From Toxoplasma gondii ME49 (taxonomy: Eukaryota > Apicomplexa > Conoidasida > Eucoccidiorida > Sarcocystidae), in assembly GCF_000006565.2 (NCBI RefSeq), contig NC_031479.1, forward strand, positions 1,488,001-1,552,000: a stretch of DNA of 64,000 nucleotides, given 5' to 3'. The notes beneath the pieces are model-generated. The model had not been told where the DNA came from, searched no databases, and saw only the letters and a program-made list of their open reading frames with translations. Positions 26,101 to 37,526 of this stretch are shown in pieces (within the stretch, counting starts at the first letter, position 1; every line of letters starts with the position of its first letter). A program made the translations under genes and the position numbers.

Positions 26101-27162
26101 CAGGTCGTCTTCCTGCCAAACTACAACGTGTCGCATGCGCAAGTGATCATCCCGGCAAGCGACCTGTCTCAGCACATCTCGACGGCCGGCACAGAGGCCT
26201 CTGGCACATCGAACATGAAGTTCGTCATGAATGGAGGCTTGATCCTGGGAACGCTGGACGGTGCCAACATCGAAATTCGCGAGGAATGCGGCGATGACAC
26301 CATGTTCATTTTCGGTGCCAGAGAGCACGAAGTGGCAAAGATCCGTGAACAGGTACTGCAGAAAATATCGACCTTCACATTTTCTAGTGGAGGCTTATGC
26401 ATGTGTTGGAGCAGGAGCACCGTAAGTTTCGCGATAGTGCTTCAGGTCGTTCTGTTTGGACGTCGTATTCTTTTTGTCCAGTGGCGTGGCATCTTCGGCA
26501 GGAGCGTAGAGAATGGATGCATCCACACTGCGGCAGAGCGAACACACATAGTGCTCGTATTTTTCGTCTTTTTTTCAGGCGCGGAACGGGAACTACCCCA
26601 TCGACGGACGACTCAGAGAGGTCTTTGATTTCATCCGCTCCGGAAAGCTGGCTTGTGGGGACGGACAGGCCCAAAGTGACTTCGTTGCAATAGTGGATCA
26701 GCTCTGCAACAACGGCTACGGCCATAACGGTGATTTCTATCTCCTCATTCACGACTTCCAGGACTACTGCCGGGCTCAGCACGTTGTGGACGAGACCTAC
26801 AAGGATGTCGAGCAGTGGACCACTCTTTCCATCAAGGTAAGGTGGTAGATAGGGTGTCAAGTCGCCGTAGCAAGGCGGTAGGACAGGGCAATTCTCCCAC
26901 CCTTTCGTGTGTTCAGGATGACCAGTCGAAACTTAAGCAAGACTTGAGTTTGGTTGTGTGGGTCTTACAGGCCGCATCTTCAATGGGCAAATTTTCTACG
27001 GATCGCTGCATGCGCGAATACGCAACCGAGGTCTGGGACATCGAACCGTGTGAACGTCCCCCTCCGGATGAGTTCCAAAGAATGAGATCTTTCGCGAATG
27101 ACATCCCAAACAAAGTCTCAGGTACTGCCGTCTCTTCCAAGTCTCACAAATCAAAGCGATGA
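23130..27162 (+). CDS. GP: Glycogen (amylopectin) phosphorylase (8 exons, about 925 aa)
   Basis: Exons: 23130-23363, 23598-23772, 23869-23997, 24151-24931, 25167-25926, 26104-26352, 26579-26836, 26971-27162. The enzyme releases glucose-1-phosphate from alpha-1,4-glucan; in these parasites it mobilises cytosolic amylopectin granules. Seen: [99 protein letters not shown], and [10 protein letters not shown], whose lysine (about residue 732) carries pyridoxal phosphate, followed by [17 protein letters not shown]. The N-terminus has R-R-K-A-S-F with the serine at residue 25, the counterpart of the Ser-14 control site of muscle phosphorylase; published T. gondii work addressed this serine. Length is slightly above the animal enzymes (about 840 aa), with extra residues at both ends. 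Identification is secure. Confidence 0.97.
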
Positions 27163-30100
27163 ATAAAACCGTCAAAAATACTAGAGGGAATTGATCTCTA
27201 CTCAGTGGTGTCGTATGACATCTTTTTAATTACATGTGTTTCGAGAGTCGCGTGCATTCGAAGTACCATGTTTTTTTTTTTCGTTGAGGGGGTGGATGAT
27301 CGACGCAAGTCACCGCCACGTCAAGGACCGATCATGGCTTCGATGCGGATATTTTGTCGTAAATTCTTGCTGTCGAGAGTGTCTCCGACTTTTCAGCTGT
27401 AACTGACGCATGCCGCGTGCATGACGCTTACTCTTCTGCTGAAATCATGCAAGTGTGGCCTGATTCGGAGGACGCACGATGATTTCTGTGGAGTCGCATT
27501 TTTAGCCAGTTCCAGCGCACACACAGTGTTCAGCTATCCCAAGGGAAGTTACCTCTCACCTGGCGTTCGGCGTAGACAATGGGGGCTGCCCATGCCTTGC
27601 TGGCAGTGTTTTACTGCAGTTAGTGAATGGTGGAAACGAGCGTGGGAGAGAGGCGAGAGCGCACTTCGGTGCTTAGGCGAGTGTCTGTTTATACCTACTG
27701 GCATACATTTCAATTATGGTATTGTCGGTGCTATCTTGGGCTAACACATTGTTTCATTCGATAGTCCACGCTCAATCTTACCATACACAATACTTTTTTG
27801 ATCCCAGGGTGGTCTACAGCAGTTGCGACAGTGCGACATTTTTTTGCTGTAGCTCAATTGTAGAGCCGCTGATTTGTAATCACAAGGTTGTAGGACGGTG
27901 GTTTGGGGGATGCCGAGGTGTACACGCCCTCCCAGGTATCCACATACCGAAGCTCAATGGCCGATGACCTAACAGAGGCAAGGCGAGATGGGTGTCTACT
28001 GATTTTAAAATGAGGATGTGTGCATTCGTTAGGAGTCGAGCGTATCGTGCGTCTCCGGTGAGTCCAGCGGAGTGCAGTGCGTCCTGTGCAAGGAACGCTC
28101 GTCTTCATCTCTCTTCCGCATTGGAAGAGGGAGCATTCACATGTGTGAACAACAGTACCAGATGCCCAACATTCCGCCATCGCTAGGGCGCCAAAGGTGG
28201 CAGTGTGACGATGCCCTGGTCGAGAGAGGTACTTTTTTCGTGTGGACAGTAACCAAGAGTTAGTTATAGCGAGCTGTTTCTTGACATCAATGTGTCTGCA
28301 GCGTGAGTTAACCGTCACCGCTATGGAGAGGAATGTGTCGTCTTAAGACACGCGAGGCAGCTGAGAGGTGTACGGAGAGCGAGCTCCAGCGCCTGAATAC
28401 ATTATCGGGGAAAGGCTCTCTATCGTAAAGGTGGTCCACAAGCAGACTGTCACAGGATGATAGGTTTCAAGGCGTCGAGCACGGGATTGCTCGTGGTGCC
28501 TCTGAATTACCGTGTGGCGAGTGCTCTAGTTGGAGCTGAATAGTCAGACGGAGGAGAAGCTCCTCTGTGACTCTGTGATGCGGATCGGATGTGGTTGTAA
28601 ATACTTGTGAAAAAGGAAGGAGTGTCGCGTTTCTCTTGACACTGCGGACCTTCTTCGGCATGGGACGAATCAGCCAGTGACTGATCATTTACAGTTTCTG
28701 AAACCGGCACAGGCATTCGGTGTTTCATTTGTGTCAGAATTCCGTGCATCTGCTGATATGTAACGTAGGAAAGCAGCAAGCTGGAACCGTAGTGGGGCTG
28801 TGAAGCAACGAGCTTGAGAGCCATGGTCACCTTGACGGAGACAACGCGTTCATATTTCCTGAAGCTACGCAGTGTGATACAACTTTGGTTTGATGCGAAG
28901 CATTCGATATAGGTGCTCATTCAGCCGTGATTACGTGTCGGCGGCCCCCTAGGTTTTAATCTGCTCGTTGCTGGCTCAAGCAGTTTTCCTAGTAACAAAC
29001 CGGGATTTATAGTTCACAGCGCTAGGTGTTTCACACTGTCACAACTTTGTTCTTTGACATAAGCCAGTTGAATTGAATGGACGGTCTTACATCCAGAGCT
29101 GCAAGATGAGGCTCGGCACTTCTTTCATACAGTAACGATAAGCTTCGGACGTCGGTTGATAAATGTTTTAACCGTGGAAACAGTCAACGGTTGTCGACAC
29201 CGAATGTCGCTGATGGCCGAAGGAAGGCAAGCTGTGTGGGAGTGGTGGTTTTCTTTGATATCGGCTCAAACCGACTGAAGAACGTGAATGCGGACATCGG
29301 AGATGAGTCATAGAAAGCACTGCGACCCAACTGGATCCTTTCTGACAGAATGTACGTGTGATCGTTGGTTTCGGCGGTGACGAAGTTTCGTATCTGGTCA
29401 CTAAAGGTGCGGGGATCCATGGGTATCACAACATGTGTGAAAGCATACTATTTCAGTTTCCTCAGCATTTTTTTGCGCTCAGTTTTATGCCACAGTTGGC
29501 AGCCAGTTAAGAGGCTTATACCGATGACGCTCGCAGTTAACTGGGCATACTCGTGATGTTTCCAGCGGGGCCGACGACACTGAATGTATCATCCCGCCGC
29601 AGTGCAGGCGGCACATTCTTCCGTGTGCTGAAGTAGGCGTGATCATCCCAGCAGTGATGTGGTGGCAGAGGTCTGGACCATTTAGGAATTGCAGTAACCT
29701 GGTACGATGATACAACGACATGAAGAAAGGTTCGGATACAGCCATGCGAGGATGCAACTCCTTTGCTGAGCGATGTGTGGGTAATCGGTATCACTGTCCA
29801 ACCAAAATGCCCCAGTTACTGGCACGTTCTTGAACTCTAGGAACGACGGGCAAAATACTGCTGTACCAGCAGAAGGTTGAACATGAGCGTGGAACAACCT
29901 GACACAGCTCTAGTGAAAAAGGCGGTTCCAGCTGGTGACTCGAAGAGTCCCGGCTAACGCAGTGCGTCCCCCCTCGGGAGCCGCTCGTCTACAGGCAGTA
30001 TTGCTAGGTTTTCGTGTGTTCGGTAACTCGGATACAGGGGATTTGCCTGCATGTATCTTTTGCAAGGACTGCTTCTGCCGATGTCCGGCAGAAGAACAGG

Positions 30101-30548
30101 GTCAGAGCATCGGTGCAGCAATGGCGGACCGTTTGGGCTGCGCGAAGGTGTACACTCGGCAGAGGTCTGAAAGTATAGACACCATCGGTCGTATGCGCTT
30201 CTCTCAGTAGGTTTCTTATTAGGGACTTGGGTCGAAATGTCTGTACCTGGCTGCCGGGTTTGTTTCCAAAGATGAAATGAGTGAATGTCATAGACGTAAA
30301 GCGTCGTCCTTATGCGCACGCCCCCGAAAGAAACGATGGGAGTTTGCCTGGGTTCATGCTGCCGGAAGACTGACACAATACCGTTATGCAAAGGCGTGCA
30401 TCACACTTTTTGGACAGTCATGCTGTGGTGGTTGCCTCCGTCTCTCCTCCCTTCGTTTTGTCCTCGTGGAGCTGGTCTGCCTTTTGATGGAATGTGTGGT
30501 AACCAATTTCTTTTCTCTAACACCGGTAACTTACGGTGTTCCGCGCAG
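27163..30548. other. Non-coding stretch between glycogen phosphorylase and the aminotransferase
   Basis: About 3.4 kb with no supported protein gene; frames are short and stop-rich on both strands. It contains a plastid-type tRNA-Thr relic (27848-27893) and should hold the promoter of the aminotransferase gene at its right end. Confidence 0.4.
27848..27893 (+). pseudogene. Plastid-type tRNA-Thr(UGU) relic, truncated in the T arm
   Basis: The string from GTAGCTCAATTGTAGAGC through CTGATTTGTAATCA and AAGGTTGTAGG reads as the D arm, the anticodon arm with loop TTTGTAA (anticodon TGT) and the start of the T arm of a bacterial or plastid tRNA-Thr. After TTGTAGG the expected TTCAA-CC T loop is replaced by unrelated bases, and the D loop lacks one G. 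It therefore looks like a short fragment of apicoplast DNA moved to the nucleus, not a working tRNA. This rests on remembered tRNA-Thr consensus sequence. Confidence 0.5.
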
Positions 30549-33018
30549 ATGGCGTTCCCCGACGCAACTGAAGGCGTCAGTGCAAGATGGGATGTGGGAA
30601 CGCAGACACCACACGGTACGAGCTTGTGGCCGTGTCACTTCTTGAAGCTAAAGTATTTTCGTGGCAACATATCATCCGCGCCTTGAAACTGCCTTTCCCA
30701 TAAAACATAGGCACGCGGAGCACCTACTGAACAACGAAAGTCGCGAATGTAGTGCTCCGGAGGGTCGACTCTAGATTGACCGATTCAGGTTGAGTGGTGT
30801 ATTCGACCGCTTTATGGTTCTACCGGAATGAAATGAATTCCGGTTAAATCACCAATAGCTGTTCAGAGCAGCTGGAGATCTTATTCCAGAGAACCATTGT
30901 TCTTGGCCTGGCGTTGCCATGCTTTTTTATGTGTTCCGCGTTTTGCCATCCATGACGTTTCCTGGTACTCTTTCGGATGTCTGGGGCGTGCAGGTGGTCA
31001 AGAATGGAGGGATATGTCCAACTTCGTTGAGGATTTCAGTGTCACGACAAACGGTCTCCGCACGCCGAAGAGGGCTCTGGAAGTCGCTGCTGCAGCACTT
31101 CGTGAGGTTTCCCACTACCCGAGCTGTGACCATGAGCCCGCATGCTCGGGCGTCGCAACTTTCCTTCGGGGCGAGCCACGCTCTTTCGCAGAGCGAACGG
31201 ATATTAACGAAAAAGAGATTGAGCGGATTAAGAAACGGCTTGTTCTCGGTAACGGAGCCAGCGAGCTCATTGATTTGTGTACAAGGCTCTCTTGTGCTTC
31301 AACCTGGAGCCCAGGCAAGTCTCCGAAGTAGTCATGCTTCACGGGGAGGCAGTCAATAATTTCCGCGAATGTTTTGTGGAAAGACCGATGGAGCACCTCT
31401 GATAAAACCTCCGAAAGTCGGTGCCAATGCAAATGTGCCTTAGTTAATTCGCTTCCTCAGGCCCCACTGATGTGCAATACAAAGAATACGAGAGGTCCGC
31501 AGCAAATAATGGACTCCAACTGCAAGATCATAAGCAGGCAGAACTTGTTTGTGCTGTCAACCCCTGCAACCCTACGGGTGAGTTGCCGTAGTGGACAGGC
31601 GCCTGGCTTGAAAGCAACTGAAAGCATCCTTGAAGAAACAAGCTAACTGTTGGCCGGTCTCCCCTCACTCACGGTTTGCGTCGTCATTCTTGTTATCTGC
31701 GCACGTCCAACCTCTGCGAAAGACTCATCCGTCATAGCTACTTACCTCAGAATTGATACAGTCATCAGCATGGCGTCAATGACTTCGTGCCTTCAGGCGA
31801 TTTCATGGAAATTGAGGCGATGAAAAGGTTCATCGAAGATCGTAAAAATGGAGTCACAGTGATGGTAGATGAGTCAATGATTTTCTGGTTTGGACCAAAC
31901 TGGCGTTCCCAGAGTCTTGTCAACCAAGGTGCGTGGAGCTGCATAGCGACGCTTGATGCCATCGAACACCACAACAAAGTTCTGATTTATCTACTGTCAC
32001 TTCTCAGAGGACTGGGTTAACAAGCTGTACGAAACACGCGGAATCAAAGTATTCGTAATACACTCCTGGACGAAGATCTGGGCGTGCCCCGTAAGTAGTC
32101 TCTCGGCTTTGTCCAACTGCGACCCACTACTATCCTTACTATGCTCAGTAGCATATGTCCTTGTCGTGATGTGTGATTATGCCCCCACGGCAGGGACTTC
32201 GAGTTGGTTCTATTTTGGCGCCTCATCCAGAAGCGGCGAAGCGGATACGGAAGCATCAGGTTCCGGTAGGGTCGACATGCTTAAACGCGCGAGTGATTGA
32301 CGGTGCCTCATCCGCACTGTGAAACCAACAAGGTGAAACTGATCTATTGGCTTGCCAGAAGATTTGTGCGCCGTGTTGTGTTTATTTTGAACAGTGGTCG
32401 CTTAACACACTAGCGATTGCCTTTCTATCGGAAGTGGTGAAGGACTATGACTATATGAGCGAAACGTGGAAATTAACGCCACGATGGAGCGATGCGTTCC
32501 GCAAAACACTTCAAGGAATCCGACCTGAATGGGACATCAAAGGGCGGAAGTGAGCTTTCTTCTGTGGCTTCAGAAATTGGCGAGGATGTGGCGTTTCAGC
32601 CGTCTCAAAACTATGATTGGGCGAATTGCTTTGTGGATTGTTTTTGCAGGTGGCTGCCGTTCGTATGGATTGACACGAAATGTTCCAACGCCGCACGCTT
32701 CTACGTGGAAACATGCAGGACAAGAGGTGTGCCAATACGTTGGGGAGCACACGGCTACCAGAGGCCAACATACATACGCGTAGCTGTCCGTGACCCGAAA
32801 GAGGTGAGTGACAGGGATAAGTCAGGCACGTGGACAGGGACTGTTGCACGAGGACAGACACATGCGAAGGTCGAAATCATGAGTGAAGAACCTCTTCGAG
32901 CACAGTCTCGATACGCTGGCCAGAATTCTGGCCTTTCACACCATCTGGGGCTGTCCGCTGCGTTTTGCAGGCTGCCATTGTTGTTGATGCTCTGCGCACG
33001 CCTCTCTCAAGTCCTTAA
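30549..33018 (+). CDS. PLP aminotransferase of class I/II, CobD/HisC-like (9 exons, about 382 aa)
   Basis: Exons: 30549-30615, 30994-31314, 31461-31577, 31797-31928, 32008-32090, 32194-32265, 32395-32549, 32650-32803, 32971-33018; frame is kept throughout. Seen: H-G-G near the N-terminus; DFSVTTNGLRTP; LVLGNGASELIDL; NPCNPTG, the fold-type I substrate loop; VMVDESMIFWF, with the aspartate that pairs with the pyridine nitrogen; HSWTKIWACP, with the PLP lysine at about residue 235; GLRVGSILAP; VPWSLNTLA; and YIRVAVRDPKE, with the carboxylate-binding arginine. This order is that of bacterial threonine-phosphate decarboxylase (CobD) and histidinol-phosphate aminotransferase, and the length matches CobD (364 aa). 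No cobalamin or histidine pathway gene is nearby, so the substrate is unknown. Intron 2 starts with GC (CAG then GCAAGT), the common GC-AG form. No targeting peptide is obvious. Confidence 0.88.
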
Positions 33019-34003
33019 ATTATTTTCTTTGAAAATCAACAGACTTGAAAATCAGGAAGCGTTGGCGCGGAAGGATGCAGCCAGATAGATTGACGTTCCA
33101 GCCGGTGGTCAACTGCACCATGTCTGTACAACCTTAGTCTCCACATTATTTGTCAGCGATCGTAAGATCGTACGATGAATCGATGGTGGAAACCTACCTT
33201 TACACAGTGATCGGTAGAAGTAAGGGGGCGAGCCCCGCACGACATTCGAATCTTACGTAACATCGTCACTCCTGTGATGTCTAACGCCGCATTTTGTTGG
33301 TCGTGTGAGAAAGGCGGTTGAGCAGAACTTCTACGGACAACACTGGGCGCTGCGTGTAGCGCCAGCGATGCTCTACCGCAGTCAGGAGCATCTCCCTGTG
33401 AGCCGCATATCACCTTAGACGCTGGTACTGACAACAGAGGTCCAACGATTCATGGGTTCCAGTGTCGGCCTTGGGCACGGTAGAGAGAGAACGGCAACTG
33501 CACCCTTCCTCTAGAGGAAACAACATGGCATTGAGAAGAAGCAAAGAATCAGTCAGGATAATTTGCTATGCATCCAAGTATATCGATGGTTCGCGCGTAT
33601 CGACGTTTAACACGTAAATAGGTCACTGCTATAGTCCCACCGGCACTGACGAATATATGCGGCTTACATGCGACACTGCGACTGCGACTTCTGTAACGGT
33701 TGGTAGATCAAGGCCGGATACGACGCTTTGTCCGCAATACCACCGCTACCGCGCCTTCAGTTATTAAACATCTGGAAGTACATATGAATGAAACGATGTG
33801 AGCACGATTCATGGTGACGTGCACTTTGGCGAAAGCCACGTCATTCCACCGTGTACGACTTAGGCCTCCCGTTGAGCGCGGGTCACAAGACAAAGTGTAC
33901 GGACACAGCATTCAGAAAAGCTCACTTCGCAGACACGAGGAGCCAAAACTGTCAGTTGTATCGAAAAATTTCACTCACTCATCTCCACGGGATCGTTGCG
34001 AAA
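33019..34003. other. Non-coding spacer before the small secreted-protein gene
   Basis: About 1 kb, AT-rich to neutral, with stops in all frames. It should contain the 3' untranslated region of the aminotransferase and the promoter of the next gene. Nothing else is supported. Confidence 0.4.
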
Positions 34004-35117
34004 ATGAAGACCGTTGCCGTTGCAGTCGTTGCATGTGCTGCGCTCTCATTGAGAAGTAGTATCCAGCTCTCGCCAGCAGCAGCAGGTACGGATACTCGTT
34101 GTAAGGGCATAGTATAGATGTTCATTTCTCTGTAGAGGCTCCACTCCAAAGTGAAGTTGCTGCGCAAGCGCAAGCACTACAGAAACTTAATGCGGAGATC
34201 GCTGAGTAGGAGAGGTCAACCTCTTACTTTTTGAGCTCCTCTTACAACCATCGGAAACAGGCTACGTCGACAGCTGCAAACAGCAGGAGCAAAGGAGCAG
34301 GCTGCAAGTGGAATCTCTGCAGTTTCTGGGGTCCAAATGGGTATAAGTACGCACTTTTGATAGTCGAAGTAGAGAGGAACCCACATCTGCTCGAATCTAA
34401 GGTTATCCGGGCACTGCGGGAGCCGTACCCCTCGAAGGCGCCGCAGGGGCACCGGCAACAACGGCTCAAAAAACTCCCCTGATTATTGTAGCTCCAAAGG
34501 TACTCACGTCCTTTCAGACCTGCAGAAGCATTACCCCATTCGTTAACACTCGCAGCGGATGATGAGTTTCAATAATCTGTACGACAAAATGGTTTTGGAG
34601 GCGCAAACGATGGGCACCGAAGGTACCACCAATTGGTATGCGGAGATTCATCCCGACCAGTGCGACCATCATGTACTGACACAGCTAACTCACTTATGAA
34701 AACACAAGATGACTCCTTAACTGATCCGGTGTGGTATTACCTCCTCGTCTGTTTCAAACTTTCACTGAGTGTGCTCTTGTCAGGCAGAGAGACTGAAGAT
34801 GTTAAGGAAGGTGAATACATAGGCTATTGCGGAATACGCAGATTGACTGTAGCTTTCTCTCCATACAGGAAGAGGAAGAGGCCGCTAAAATGGAAGCCTT
34901 CTACAAGGCCGATGAGGCAGAAATAAATTATGTGAGTTTTCCTTAGAGTAGTCTTTCAGTACAAGCGGCATCAAGTCTATAAAACTCTTTGCAGGCGACT
35001 AAAGAATACCCAAAAGGTCTGCTGGGACGCGCAAAATCATTTTTGCACGGTAAGCACCTTCTGCGGGACACATGCGAACAAATGGCTGGCAAATACTTTC
35101 TAGACCTGCAACACTGA
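34004..35117 (+). CDS. Predicted small secreted protein, Ala/Glu-rich, eight short exons (about 201 aa)
   Basis: I do not recognise a family. Proposed exons: 34004-34085, 34136-34205, 34261-34340, 34402-34499, 34556-34622, 34784-34810, 34873-34931, 34995-35117. All junctions are GT-AG and frame is kept to a TGA. Introns are only about 50-160 bases, far shorter than elsewhere in the window. The start MKTVAVAVVACAALSL is a textbook signal peptide with a likely cut around Ala 26-28. Then come a short helical stretch (ALQKLNAEIAELRRQL) with coiled-coil spacing, an Ala/Gly/Pro segment (GTAGAVPLEGAAGAPATTAQ), and an acidic helix (EEEAAKMEAFYKADEAE). There is no second membrane segment, so a soluble secreted product, for instance in dense granules or the parasitophorous vacuole, is possible but unproven. 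The last exon could instead end at the donor GTAAGC near 35050. Confidence 0.5.
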
Positions 35118-36050
35118 GCATATGCATGAAGACACTGTGAACCAGCTACTGCATGCGGGGTCCGGCCGCACTTGTCGACGTTCCTAAGCGGCCAAATCAG
35201 TGAATACTTTGTACAGTGTTACTTCATGGTCTACACTCAACCTTACTAAACAACGTGCGTTCTGCCAGTGGCAACCATTCCGTTTCAAGTCGACTTCGTG
35301 CTGAGCCGGAATTTACGTATTAACCCGTGGCACTGACGCCCAGAGCGATAGTTCCACCGCTTCGTCACACGGCTTTCTCGTGGCGCTTGCAGGAAAAAAC
35401 CCACACAAATTTCTTGTGTGGCAATGACGTATCAAAGGACGCATCTGATATAATCGGAGAGCCGGTCTGGATAACAGGTAGTCCCCTAGCAATTGTTGTT
35501 GAGAACGAATCCTGTCGCGCTGAAGACTTCGTATCAACCTTGCGCTCAAGACAACTTCCTGAACCGACAAAAACACTCCCTTAGTAAAACGACGTCACTA
35601 ATGTCGACCGTTTCCGGGAACAGGAAGCCACAGCTTGGACGTCCATATAAATAAAGCCCGAAAACTCAGCAGACACATCGACAGCCAACGCCCACCCCCC
35701 TCCCCCGGCTCCCTTCCACACCTCCACGTCCCGGGATTCAGTGGCTTAAAAGCTGACAATAAGACACTAGATAAACCCGCAAGCCGGAAAACTCTGAAGA
35801 GGACAAATGACCCCGATTTACGGATGTAGGCACTGCATCATCGTCGGGTTCGCTACAAAGTGAGGATGAGTGGCCCTTGATTCCACAGCAGCAGCGCCAG
35901 TCAGAGTGCGCTGCCAGGAGCATTGATTTTTATCGAGCGGTACGCGAGAAACAGAAATGTAGAACACACGCATGCCAATAAGAGATGCAAGCAAAAAATC
36001 TTTGCAGCGTATTTATAACGAAAGATATTCCCGAGGGCACTCTCCGTCGT
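35118..36050. other. Non-coding spacer between convergent secreted-protein and PP1 genes
   Basis: About 0.9 kb between the 3' ends of two convergent genes. It holds a frame-open segment at 35392-35480 bounded by CAG and GTAGTC that could be an extra 3' exon of the secreted-protein gene, but I cannot join it with confidence. A Pro/CCC-rich patch is at 35690-35720. Confidence 0.35.
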
Positions 36051-37526
<1,476 letters not shown>

